Of a DNA stretch of 64,000 bases, positions 50,593-63,144 are shown piece by piece. Below the pieces are notes generated by a model. It ran no database searches, was not told the DNA's origin, and was given only the letters and a program-made list of their open reading frames with translations. The translations under genes and the position numbers were made by a program. The stretch comes from Liolophura sinensis (Eukaryota > Mollusca > Polyplacophora > Chitonida > Chitonidae): assembly GCF_032854445.1 (NCBI RefSeq), contig NC_088304.1, positions 7,143,704 to 7,207,703 on the forward strand, in the 5' to 3' direction. Within the stretch, counting starts at the first letter, position 1. Each line of letters opens with the position of its first letter.

Positions 50593-52585
50593 AGTTATTG
50601 TTTATTTGCGTGAGTGGGAGTACTTTATGTGTAGTGACTGATTAATGGTGCTACGTAATGTTAATGTGTGAATCGAAACTAATAGCTCAGCTAGCGATTA
50701 CTGTTCGGACATGTGTTATACAGGCAGTCATCTCTGTTAACGATAACAGACCAGTATAAATAGAAGCATGAATTTTTACAAATTAGACGACCATAACATT
50801 GAAATTGTTTTCTAGACAGATCATATTCCACAGAAACAGGATCATAAAAGACAAACACCATTACATCAAGTGGATTTTTCTAGTAATTTACTAATATATT
50901 ACACAGCCCGAAAGTCTCGGAATCTCGGTCTCAATCTCGGAACCGGGTAACTCGATAAATCCCACTCTCAGATCAACCTTTTCACCTCTCTGGAGATATG
51001 GGGGAATTGGTATCCAGCAGGGCTGTCAAAATATGAACAAGCCGTGCAGATCATCATTAGGCTGATGTCTGTAGGAGATAGTGATTCCTGAAGGGCATTG
51101 ATGTGTTCTGAGCCAGGTCACCGATTGTCATTAACCGTGGTCTCAGACATTTATATTAGACACTGATGGCAAAAGAAAAGGAATAATTAATAAAAATGTA
51201 CAGTTATTTTAAAACTTCGCAAAGATTTCAATGAAGTGAGATTCTGATTAAATACTATTGAGACAAATATTGATTGTAGCATGTGCCCTATATACCTACA
51301 CGTCAATGCCATGAACACTGAGACTTTGAAATATCGCTGAAGGGGCCAGCACGACAGGTACGAGTGTAGATAATGCCGAGAAATCGCGAATCACAGTTTC
51401 TGTTGTCGTCTGTGGCTTAAAGCTTACATGTGCATTACATAAACGCCTTTCTCATGGGTGTAGGAAGTCGGGTTCAGGGCAGTTTTCAGTATTTTCACAT
51501 TTTCAGACTATTCCCAACAATATTCTTTATTAAAGATATCTGGTACTTAAATAATGTTATAAATAGTAAAATTTAAGGCGTTCGACATTTCGAGTACAAG
51601 GTTGGACAAAAGTACGCTTTACAATTTATCACCCTCTCGTATAAATTAAAATATCTTCGGGGGGTAAAGATACGGCTTTGAAATTTCCTGAATGAAAACC
51701 AAAAAGAGTCTTGCGTCCTTAAAGCGGTAACAGATAAAATGCAGTCTACTTCGTATCCGATCGCCATCCGGTAGGCATGTATGCAAACTGGGGCCGTCAT
51801 ATTCATTACAGTTACCAATTACCATTGTTGATATAAATACGAATGCAAGCATGTTGTTTTCTGACATCACTTTTTTTTATCTCCTCAATCAATCCTATCT
51901 CCTTCTAAAGTTTTCCTTTGTGCACGAACAGAGCTCCTTTATTGCAAGAATATATTCTTGATTATACCACATTATTATTTTCTCCACCTATAGTGATAGG
52001 TTAGAAGGAATATTAAGGTGATATAAAAGTGTAGCATTTCACAGCAGAAAAGTCTGAAGTTAGCAGGCAATGCTCTGTAATATCCACCACGCAGTTACAT
52101 CTGGACAGCACAGCCCTTCTCAAAGTGTTCCTCAGCAGACAAAAAAGACGTATTTGTTAGGGTCGCGTGTCGCGGAAATCTGCTCAGATGTAAATTGAGT
52201 TTTGAACACCATCGGTAGATCTTAAGCCGGTATTACAGAACAGCCCGACATGTGGGTACAAACGGCATTGCTCTGAGCCCCTAAAAGACTTCATCGAACC
52301 ACCAGGGTTCATTTACTGGTCAAAGAACCTTAAGGACATTTTTTTCCGTCGCAGAAATATCAATGAACCCTTTCCGTCAGTTCATCTCGATGAGATCGAT
52401 TCCATATCTAGAAGAGCGAGACGTGTGGATCCTGATATAAAGACATTTAATTTTCTGTGTGCATGATACCGGTCAGGCTAATAGTGTATAGAAAACTGTA
52501 GTTCTGAAAGTAAACTGCAGCCCTTCTTCAGCCAAGCCTTAAAAATACTAAATTAAAAACAAACCCGAACGTTGCAGAAGGAGCT
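50593..52585. repeat. Monomer D6 (no module a)
   Basis: Extra D monomer created by the F/D junction. It starts at b, has c core near 50935 (with the tctcggaatctcggtctc duplication also seen in D2), e with a 6-base G run near 51659, and d from about 52047. With E6 and F6 it forms a second D-E-F block in HOR V. Confidence 0.85.
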
Positions 52586-52699
52586 GGATTCGAGCTTGCG
52601 ATCTCACTGGCGATGGGATTATCGCCTGTGGTGAAGGCAACCTTAACTCGTTCTGGCACGTGACGAAAACTTTTGGAATTATTTTGTATGTCTACATAT

Positions 52700-53712
52700 T
52701 GTTACGGTATTGAAAACAGCAACAGAAAACAGACTCAGTGACTCAATATTACAATGTAAACAATGCTTTATATATAAAATGAGACGTACAGTTTTACAGA
52801 CAGTTCAACAACAACAACATAAAAAAACATACACATCAGTATTACCGGTCTTTAAAAGTTTCCAGTTCACCTTTGCATCCCAAGGAACGTGTTCCAGGAG
52901 ATCCAACGTAAAGACCATGGGATAAACACACAATTTACACAAGTCACAAATTGTCCCAGTCAGGTACTTCGCTAGGTTAGCGAACGCGAACACAGTACAC
53001 AGGTTACACAGAACTGGAACAGTCAAGCCTTTGAATGGCGTCACACCCGCAGAGCACAACACAGGGTAAATACAGGCATGGAGGTATAATCCACTTTAGA
53101 ACGGTCACAGCTCCCGCAGAAACTCACAAATGAGCCGTTCAGAGACGTAGAGTAATGTCACCTTGTGGCAGAACGAACGTCCTTTGCGAAACTGAAAACT
53201 TCAGTTTAGAGTCCTTGACGACCTTGTCGGTCAGGTGAGGTCAGCGTGTTAAACAAATTACACAGTCAACACTGTATAATCATAATAAAGATCCGAACGC
53301 CAATAAACGTGACTTCCGCAGAAATTCACTTAAACCAGACATCAGTACTACTGTGGTACACAAACGGTGCCGGCATAAAAATCTGTCCTCTCAAACGAAA
53401 CTGGCATCACCAGCTCATATAAATATAATGGACTCGATACGAGAGCGTCTCACACTCTCCTGGCTCCCAGTGGATGCGGCAAAAATACCTCCTCTCTGCA
53501 CAGAAAACACGGTTTATATACGTTCCAGGTGGATTCAACTATTCTTAAACACAGAACTAACAGCCAATGAAATGCCAATAAAATAAACAAAGCATTGAAC
53601 AAGGTGCTTTCCATCCGGTCCGCGCTGTACATATATAACAGGGCCTGTTATGCTTAACACAAAGGTCCGCAGACTAACAGTACATGAAAACGTTAAATAG
53701 TCATACATAAAA
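52700..53712 (-). mobile_element. Unidentified insertion, possibly minus-strand solo LTR, about 1.0 kb
   Basis: Non-repeat segment in E6. The left junction is clear: E5 reads ctacatatgtaaaataaac, E6 reads ctacatat then tgttacggtattg. On the right, cataaaaatatgtaaaataaac returns to E sequence; atat (53713-53716) duplicates the left flank, though acata is an alternative five-base duplicate. Read on the minus strand the insert ends in accgtaaca and contains TATATAAA (53520-53513), which would suit an LTR. No inverted terminal repeats and no protein domain were recognised. Smaller than a complete element of any autonomous class. The orientation and class are tentative. Confidence 0.55.
53513..53520 (-). 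promoter_or_regulatory. TATA-box-like TATATAAA in the 52.7-53.7 kb insert
   Basis: Minus-strand TATATAAACCG inside the insert, consistent with an LTR promoter if the insert is a minus-strand LTR. AT-rich sequence makes chance occurrence likely. Confidence 0.25.
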
Positions 53713-54946
53713 ATATGTAAAATAAACACAATTCTTTCGCACATATACATATATAAAATTGAGAATAAATACAAACTAGCAGGTCTGTGTGGATCATCGT
53801 TAGGCTCATGTCTGTAGGACATAGTAATTCCTGAAGGGCATTGATGTGTTCTGACTCAGGGCACCGATTGCCATTAGCCGTAGCATTGCGCACAATACAG
53901 CGGTCCTTACATCAGACCATGGTGGCAAAAGGGGGGAATAATTAACAAAACTTTTCTGTTATATTAAAAAGTCGCGAAGATCTTAATGAAGCAAGATTCT
54001 GATGTGAATTATGTTGAGAGAAAGATTGATTGTAGCGTGTGACGTATTAGTAGATGTAAATTATTTGTTAGTGCTATGTGCATTGATGCAGAAATTGTAA
54101 ATGATGTAAAATCTAAAATCGCAATTGCTGTTGCCGTCCGTGGATTCCAAGATACTATGGCATGCACCTTTTTCCTCAATAAACAACATTATCTATTCAG
54201 TATATACCCAGCTGAATGATATTACCTAATGGTAATATCAAAACATATGTCGTTTTCTAGGAGATCTGTCTGAAGTTAGCAGACAATGCTCTGTAATATC
54301 CACGACGACATCTACATCTACATCTAGACAGCTCAGTCCTTCTCCAGTGTTCCTCAGCAGACAAAAAAGACGTATTTGTTTGGGTTGCGTTTTGCGACCT
54401 CTGCCAGATGAGAATTGAATTTTGGACGACATCGGCAGATCTTCAGCCAGTATTACTGAACAGCCAGTGTCGATAAAAACGGCATTGCTCTAAGTCCCTC
54501 AAAGACTTCATCAAACTACCCAAGTTCTTACACTGGCCAAGGCTAAAGAACCTGTGGGACATTTTTTCCGTCGCAGAAATATCAGTGAACCCTTTGCGTC
54601 AGTTTGGCTCGATGAGATCGATTCTAGAGAGGAGAGCGAGACGTGTGGATCCTGAGGGTAAACAAGCAATTGTTTGATTTGGCATAATATTTTATATTTT
54701 TGTTGACGTAACAGAGCCAGTATTAGGGAGAATCGAAACTGAAATTTATCCAGATGTCTTCATTACAAAACAGGAATTGATCAACAACGTGTACATGGAA
54801 ATCGCCAGGCCATGCAAGGTGTGGTTGGTTTGGCCATGGCTTTTAAAGTGAGAGCAGTAAAGTGAAAGCATAGACATTTGTTGATCCTCGATAAGTACAA
54901 AACTTCTAACTTAAAACGACAACCGAACTTTGCAGCAAGAGCAGCT

Positions 54947-56576
54947 GGTTTCGAGCTTGCGACCTCAGTGGCCAGGGAATTATCGGCTGTGGTGAGATCA
55001 ACCTTGATTCATGCTGACTTGTGTCGAAAACTTCCGTACACATTTGGGAATATTTTCTAGGTCTATATATGTAAAATAAATACAATTCTTTTACACATAT
55101 ACATATATAAATTGGAGAACAAATATCAGCACCGCTGCTCTTACCCATTCACCAACACAGAGCCATTCAACACTAACAGCCTTCCCCTTATTGTGGAGTG
55201 CCCAGTCAAGTGAGGACCAAATCTGACACGAGCCGAATGGAGCTTCAACTTGAACCTGCCGTTGTGTTCAAATCGATTTATTTGTTTATTTACGTCAATG
55301 GGAGTACCGTATGTCTCCTTACTTATTTGCGGTGCTACATAATATAGCGGATATATGTTATCTCTGTTAATGTTATTATACCGGTATACTAGGAAGCATG
55401 AATTATTATAAATTAGATGACAATAATCATGAAACAGGTTCCAAGACTGATCAAATTACAAAGAAACACATCATAAAACCATTCAGGGACAACAACATTT
55501 ATTTGACATACAGTGGATTTTCAAGTAATTTATTAATACTTACAGCAGCTCGAGAATCTTGTAATTGTAAACCTTATTGAACATTGAATAACGATGGAAG
55601 GGAAGGACTTTAACAGGAGCGTCTGGTAAATTTTGGAGCCGGGTAACTCGATTAACCCCACTCTCAGATCAACCCTTTTCGACCTCTACGGAGATATGGG
55701 GAAATTGGTATCCAGAATGGCTATCAAAATATGAACAAGCCGTGCAGATCATCATTACGGTAATGTCTATAGGAGATAGAAATTACCGAAGGGCATTGGG
55801 TTCTGAGCCAGGGCACCGATTTTCATTAGCAGTGATGACAAAAACATGGAATTATTATTAAAAAGGCACAGTAAATTTAAAAAGTGGCAAACATTTTAAT
55901 CAAATGATTTTCTATTTGATTTCTATGGAGAGAAAGAATAATTATGATGTGTGCTCTATAAGGAGATGTGAATTATCTGTCAATGCCATGTACATTCATG
56001 TAGAGATTTCAGTTGGAAAATTTAAAAAACTTGTCCAGTTTGTCTGTTCATTTGACCTTAACAACATTCAAGCCTTAGAGCATGTTGGCTTTTGTCATCA
56101 TACATTACAGTATTTTGGACACTGCAGTATATGACCTTCTCTTTAACAGACCAAAATGTTTTTCCATTGGTGAGATTAAAACTTTGGGATTTCCTGAATC
56201 GACACCAGAGATACACTTGAGACAGAACGGAGAACTTGTAATATGGAGTCTATTCCATATCCAATATCCTACCGATAAATACAAACTGTTGTCGTATTAT
56301 CTATTATAGTATCATGTATCATCATTGCTATCAATACGATTAGGGAACCAGGTTTATGTTTTGACCATACTATTATCATATTCTGTAAAACAATCCATCA
56401 AAAATTTCATCTCATGCGGTATAAGGTCTGCCCTAAAATTTCGACCTTAGAGTAATAGCTGCTTTGTGCAAGTACTGTGTGTAGTATTCTTCTCGATTAC
56501 ATCACCTGACTTCAGGACACGCAAGGCATATTGATATGATGTACAACATACAAAACATTGTACAATGTGCGTGTAG
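54947..56576. repeat. Monomer F6
   Basis: F-type a (ctggtttcgagcttgcgacc), b, c core near 55645 and e complete with the ctatggagagaaagaataat stretch that F3 lost. The end of e matches F2 (ctgttgtcgtattatctatt). It ends at the F/G joint. Confidence 0.86.
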
Positions 56577-58440
56577 AGTTATTGTTTATTTGCGTCAGTG
56601 GGAATACTGTATGTGTGCTCTCTGACTGGCCACGCCTCCTATAAATGTTTACTGTTACTGTGTAAATCTAAAGTAACAGATGAACTAGCGAATAATGATC
56701 GGGTACGTCTTACATATACTGATCTCTGTTGATGAGAGAATAGCTTACTCTAGATCGCCATAACCATACAATTGTCTTCTACACTGACAAAATTACACAA
56801 AAATAGATAACAAAACCATACAGAGACAGACACCAATATACAAAGTGGATTTTTAAGACATTTAATAATATTTTACACAGCCTAAAAATCCTAGAGTGTA
56901 CAAACCTTATCGAATCACGTGATACTTGTTAACAGCGCGAGAAAACGATGACAAGGACGCATTATAAGAGAAGTGTCTGGTAAATCTCGAAACCGGGTAA
57001 CTTGGTTAATTCCACTCTCAAATCAACCTTTCCAACCTCTACGAAAGTATCCAGCAGGGCTATCAAAATATGGACAAGCCGTGCGGATCATGGTTTGGCT
57101 GACGTCTGTAGGAGATAGCAATTAGCAAAAACGACACTAATAGGTTCTAAGCAAGGGCACTGACTGCCATCAGCCGTAACATTGGCCTTTAGTCGTAGAC
57201 ATTTAAATCAGGCCCTGACGGCATAAACAGGGAATAATTAATAAAAACGAACGGGTACAGTTAATTTAAAAAGTCGCGAAGAAATTGATGCAGTCAGATT
57301 CTCATGTGAATTCTGGTGAGAGAAAGGTTGATTGTAGCGTGTGAGCTATTAGGAGAGGTAAATTATTTGTTAATGGCATGTGCATTGATGCAGAGACTGT
57401 AAATGATGTAAAATATATAATCGCATTTGCTGTTGCCCTCAGAGTACTCAGAGATGAACCCTTTTCCAGTATGAACAACATTCCCTCTTTTATATATACG
57501 TAATTAAATATTACGGCTTTCGTAAATTTTGGTCTGTGTCAGGACAAATAGAGAGAGGCTAGCAGGCATATCAGGGTGATATAAAAGTGTAGCATTTCCC
57601 AGCAGATCTGCCTGAAGTTAGCAGGCAACGCTCTGTAATATCCACAACGCAGTTACATCTGGACAGCTCAACCCTTCTCAAGTGTTCCTCAGCAGACAAA
57701 AAAGACTTATTTGTTAGGGATTGATGTCGCTTAGATCTGCTCAGATGTAAATTAAATTTCGGACGCCATCGACAGATCTTAAGTCGGTATTACTGAAAAG
57801 CCAGTCGTGTCGATAAAAACGGCATTGCTCTAAGCCTCTGAAAGACTTCATCAAAGCACCGGGTTTTATTTACAGATCCCCGGTAGAAAACCTTTAGGAC
57901 ATTTTTTTCCGTGGCAGAAATATCAGTCAGCCCTTTGCGTTAATTCGACCACAGGAGATCGATTCTAGAGAGGAGAGCGAGACGTGTGGATTCTGAGGGT
58001 AAATAACCAACTGTTTGGTTTGCCACAATTTTTATGCCAGAATCGGAAATTTTGTTGACGTAACAGGGGTGCTCAGGAAGGAGAATCTAAATTGAAATTT
58101 ATCCACATGTCTTGATTACAAATTAGGAAATCAGCAAGAAAGTGCACATGAAAACAATCGCATGGCCATGCAAGGTGTGGGTGGTTTGGCGATCGCTTTT
58201 TACAGAGCAGTAAAGTGAAAACATAGACATTCCTGATGTCGTTGTTCAAGCCATACAAAACTGATATCATTAATTGATTTTGTGATAATCGTCGAATTCA
58301 TCAATTTTCTATGCACATGATACCGGTCAGGCTAATAATGTATAGAAAACTGTACTTCTAAAAAAAAAACTGCAGCCCTTCACCAACCACTTCAAAAACA
58401 TTCTAACATATGAAGAAATCCGAAGATTGCAGAAAAAGCT
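56577..58440. repeat. Monomer G6
   Basis: G-type: b start, c core near 56993, short e, d from about 57602 and A leader. Closest to G4 by the shared gatacttgttaacagcgcg and cgtcgcagaaa/cgtggcagaaa region; longest G copy at 1,864 bp. Confidence 0.85.
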
Positions 58441-59847
58441 GGATTCGAGCTTCCGACCTCACTTTCCAGGGAATTATCGGCTGTGGTGAGGGCAACCTTG
58501 ACTCAAGCTGATTTTCTTGGTCTACATTATAAAAAAAAAATCGATTCTTTCTCATATATAATTAGATAACATGAGAAATAAATCGAAACTAGCAGGTAAT
58601 GATTATTCTTTGATTATGTGCTTTACAGATAAGGGATAAAAAAACCCGGTATACAGGTAAGTATGAATTATTATAAATTAGACGACCACAATCATGAAAT
58701 AATTTTCTACACTTATCTAGCTGCACAGAAACAGGTCATAAAACCAAAGAGAGATAAACAACGTTACATAAAGTGGATTTTAAAGTAATTTAGTAATATT
58801 TTACACAGCCCAAAAATCTTGTAATCATGAACCCTATCCAAGCACGTGATGTTCCCCGTTATAACAATGACACGGTAGCACACTGAGAGCAGCGTGTGGT
58901 AAGTATCGGAACCAGGTATCTCCATTTATTCCACTCTCCTTTCAGACCTCTATGGAGATATGTGGAATTTATTATCCAGCAGGGCTATCTAAATATGAAC
59001 GAGCCGTGCAGATCATCATGAGGCTGATGTCTGCAGCAGACAGTAATTACTGATGGGCACTGAGCCAGGACAACAAGTGTCATTAGATGTGAAACTGTGT
59101 ACAATACAGCGGTTCTATACATTTATATCATACACTGAAGGCAAAAGAGGGGTTGGGGGGGGGGGATAATTAATACAGTTCATTTAAAAAGTCCCGAAGA
59201 TTTTAATGAAATGAGATTCTTATGTGAATTCCTGAGAGATTGGATGTAGTGAGCGACATCTTAGGAAATGTAAATTATTTGTTGGAGCCATATACATTGA
59301 CGCAGAGATTGTAAATGACGTGGAATCTAAACTCGCAGTTGGTGTTGCCGTCAGTGGATTCGAAGATACAAGGTTAATACTGAACAGCCTGACGTGTCAA
59401 TGCAACCCGCATCGCCTTGAGTCTCTGAAACACTCAGTCCCCCAGGGTTTATTTACAGTCCACCGATAAAGAGCCTTTAGGACATTTTTTCCGTCGCAGA
59501 AATATCAGTCAGCCCTTTGCGTTAATTCGGCCACAGGAGATCGATTCTAGAGAGGAGAGCCAGACGTGTGCATCCTGAGTTTAAATAACCAACTGTTTGG
59601 TTTGGCACAATTTTTATGCCAGCAGTGGAACTTTTGTTGACGTAACGGGGCCGTCAAGGGAGAAAAACTAAAGGTGAAATTTATCCAAATGTCTTGGTTA
59701 TCAAAAAGTAAATGAGAAACCAAGTGTGCATGAAAGGCCATGCAGGCTGTGGGTGGTTTGGTCATGGCTTTTTACAGAGCAATAAAGTTAAACCATAGAT
59801 TTTATTGATGTTCTTCCTCAATCCATACAAAATGAGCTGCAAGAGTT
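58441..59847. repeat. Monomer A6
   Basis: A-type module a (marker tttccaggga), c core variant near 58912, an 11-base G run (59155-59165), short d. A-to-B spacing is 1,407. Confidence 0.86.
59155..59165. repeat. G homopolymer, 11 bases (A6)
   Basis: Run of 11 G in A6 at the same site as A4, again preceded by ggggtt. Confidence 0.9.
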
Positions 59848-60523
59848 GGATTCGAGCTTGCGACCTCAGTGACCAGGAGATTATCAGCTTTGGTGAGAGT
59901 AACCCTGGCTAGCACTGACTTGCGCTGTAAAATAAATACAGTTTTTTGCAAATATTCCTATATAACATGGAGAATAAATATCAAAACACTTCTTCCTACC
60001 CATTTACTAAGACGCAGCCAATCAACGCGTACAGCCTTCCCCTTATTATTCAGTATTAAGTCAGATAAATATCAAACTTGTGTTAAGCACGAGCCGAATG
60101 GAGCTTCAGCTTGGACCTGCATTTGTACTCATAATGATTTATTCTTTTTTTGCGTGAATGGGAGTGCTGTAAGTGCTGATTAATGCTACTACCTGATTTT
60201 CATTTGTAAATCGAAACTAGCAGAGATCTGAAAACTATCGCCGGGCCATGCAGGCTGTGAGTGGCTGATATGTTTTTTTACAGAGCAGTAAAGTGAAGTC
60301 ACAGATTTTAACCATGTTGTTCCTCGATCCGTACAAAATGTATGAGAGAATTTAGTATAATTGATTTAATCAACAGATTTAGTGAGAAAGGCCAAACTCA
60401 TTATGTTTCCACCTACACGAAAGAGGTTAAAGTTACATCTATAAGAATCTGCAACCCTTTACCTGACACTTCTCAAACCTCCTAACTTAAAGTCACAGCC
60501 AACTTTAAGTTACAGCGAGAGTT
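59848..60523. repeat. Monomer B6 (a-b, 676 bp)
   Basis: Intact B, except that the donor-like site reads agtcagataaat (near 60059) where other B copies have agtcaggtaag. Confidence 0.86.
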
Positions 60524-63144
60524 GGATTCGAGTCTACAACCTTACTGGGGATTATCGGCTGTGGTGAGAGAAGCCCTGGCTCATCTTGGCTCATATGTGG
60601 AAACTTTTCTACACATTTGGAAATCTTTTCTTGATCGACATACATGTATGTTGATAAGTACAAGTCTTTGCACATATGTGGTTAGTAAATACCAAGACGG
60701 TGTAGCCGTCCAGGACGGAGAGGATCAGCGCGTTGTTGTTCCCTTAATATACAGAGTGCACGGTCAGGTAAGTAAGAAAACTGTCTCAGTTATTTTACGA
60801 ACGGAATGGAGCTGTCAAAATTATTAATTGCTTATTTGCGTGAGTGGGAGTACTGTATTTGCTCCAACTGACTGGCCATGTTTCCTAATCTTAATGTGAA
60901 AATCTAAAGTAACGGAACTGCTAGCGATTAATGATCGAATACGTGTTACATATAGTAATGTTGATGAGAGAATAGCTTACTTTAAATGGCCATCACCACA
61001 ACATTGTCTTTTATACTGACAAACTTACACAGAAATAGAAAATAAAACCATACACAGACATTTATTAATATTTTACACAGCCCCAAAATTCTATCGTCTA
61101 CAAACCTTATCACCGCTGTTTCCGCTAATAACGCGAGATAACAAAAACAGAGAAGCGCTTTCAGAGGAGCGTCTGGTAAATCTCGGAACCGGGTAACTCG
61201 GTTAATCCCACTCTCAGATCAAACTGTTTGACCTCTCTGGAGTTATGGGGGAATTGGTATCCAGCAGGGCCATCAAAATATGAACACGCCACCCTGATCA
61301 TCATGAGGCTGATGTCTGTAGGAGATAGTAATTACTGAAGGGCATTGAAGGGTTCTAAGCGAGAGGACAGATTGTCATTAAAGATGTGTAGAATACAGCG
61401 CTCCTAGACATTTATATCAGACCATGACGGCAAAAAGGGGAATAATTAATTAAAATGTGCAGTTCATTTTAAAAGACGCAAAGATATTAAAGAAGTGAGA
61501 TTCTCACGTGAATTCTACTGAGATAAAGGCTGATTGTACATTTGATCTCTTGGGGATGTAAATTATCCGTCAATGCCAGGTGTACTAATGTAGAGAAGTT
61601 GGAGAGGACAAAAAGGTGTGTTTACTTAAGAACGTGATGCCTTGGATAACAGGCGATGTTGGAGTCCGTGGCTCTAAACATGCAATGGTCTTGTATTTTT
61701 TCGCAGACGAAAGTCATGCGGGAAATCGTAGTGTATTGATGTAGAGAAGTTGGAGAGGACAAAAAGGTGCGTTTACTTAACAATGTGATGCCTTGGATAA
61801 CAAGCGATGTTGTAGTCCGTGGCTCCAAACATAAAATGGTCTCGTATGTTTTTCACAGACGAAAGTCATGCGGGAAATCGCTTTGTATTTGTCTTGCGCT
61901 AAATACTTTTACAACCTAGCACCTACCAAGATAACGTTTTCTATACTTTCACATCTTTTTTGAAAATGTTGCTTTGTGTCACAATAAATTTTAACATTTG
62001 GACAGTGGAATATGTCACCCTCTCTTTAATACAACAAAATATTTTCATCAAAATCCCACCTGTAAATGACAAACATGGCCATGGTATTTATTGTAAATAC
62101 CATCATTACTATCAATACGACTGGAATCTCGTTATCTGTAACATCACTGTAAGCATGATAAAGAAACCAAAAATCTCATGTTTTCCGATCAGAGGTCTCT
62201 GGTTTCTATTGTGTAATCCTTGGTGCAAAAGCTCCTTTGCAAAGAATACAGTTTTTTCTTGATAATATCCCTTCATTTCACGACAAACAGAGAGATGCTA
62301 AAAGGCATATTAAGGTGATGTCAAAGTGTTGCGTTTCACAGATCTGTCTGAAGTTAGCAGACAATGCTCTCTAATATCCACGACACAGTTACACATGGAC
62401 AGTACAGCCCTTCTCAAGTGTTCCTCAGCAGACAACACAGACGTATTTGTTAGGGTTGCATGTCGCGGAGATCTGCTCAGATGTAAATTGAATTTAAGAC
62501 GCAATCCACAGGTCTCAATGTGGTATTACTGAACAGCCCAACGTGTCGATGCACCCCTCATCGCCCTGAATCTCTGAAAGATTCAATCCACCAGGGTTTT
62601 TTTTTTACAGTTAAAGAACCTTTAGGGCATTTTTTTTCTGTCATAGCAGTATCAGTGAACCCTGCGCGTTAAATCGGCCACAGGACATCGATTCTACCGA
62701 GGAAATCGAGACGTTGAATCCTAAGTGTGTATAAGCAACTGTTTGGTTTGCCACAATTTTTATGCCAGCAGCTGAACTTTCGTCGACTTAACGGAGCTGC
62801 CCAGACACGGGAATAGAAGCCGAAATTTATCCAGATGTCTTGATTACAAAATAGGAATTCATCCACAAAGTGTACATGAAAATAGTCGCTAGGCCATACA
62901 GGGTGTAGGTGGTTTGGCGACAGCTTTTTACAGAGTGAAATCGTAGATTTTATTTATGTTGTTCCTCGATCAATACAAAATTGATATCATTAACTGATTT
63001 AGTGAAAATAGCTGTATGCATTAATTTTCTATGTACATCATACCCGCCAGGCTAATTATGTATAGAACTGTAGCTTCGGAAGAAAACTCCAGACTTTCAC
63101 CTTCTTAAAACTTCTAACTTAAAACGACAACTGACGCAAGAGCT
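60524..63144. repeat. Monomer C6 (full)
   Basis: C-type with c core near 61190, the 150-bp block twice (about 61584-61890) and d from about 62338. C-to-D spacing of 2,621 is the longest. The end of d (taccgaggaaatcgagacgt) is shared with C1 and not with C2-C4, so C6 and C1 are closest relatives. Confidence 0.87.
61584..61890. repeat. Doubled 150-bp block in C6
   Basis: Two copies in C6, from ctaatgtagagaagttgg and ttgatgtagagaagttgg; period about 150 bases. Confidence 0.8.

Larger units (their letters stand above)
52586..54946. repeat. Monomer E6 (carries unidentified insertion)
   Basis: E-type with gcgatctcactggcg, like E3. The insertion starts at offset 114 from the start of module a. In d the ctacat unit occurs three times (near 54308) rather than twice. 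The leader to F6 has the same deletion of about 140 bp as E4 (near 54893). Confidence 0.86.
42559..59029. repeat. HOR copy V (rearranged: A-B-C/D-E-F-D-E-F-G)
   Basis: Raw length 16,471 bases, about 14.29 kb without its two insertions. A C/D fusion near 44.8 kb removes about one monomer. An F-to-D junction near 50.6 kb then adds a second D-E-F block before G. Both E copies carry a foreign insertion. The order implies at least two unequal exchanges relative to copies II and III. Confidence 0.85.

Noticed and set aside
52805-53062. 85-codon minus-strand frame inside the 52.7-53.7 kb insert
   Set aside because: No recognisable domain, ends in a cysteine run encoded by a simple repeat (caacaacaacaac); most likely chance.
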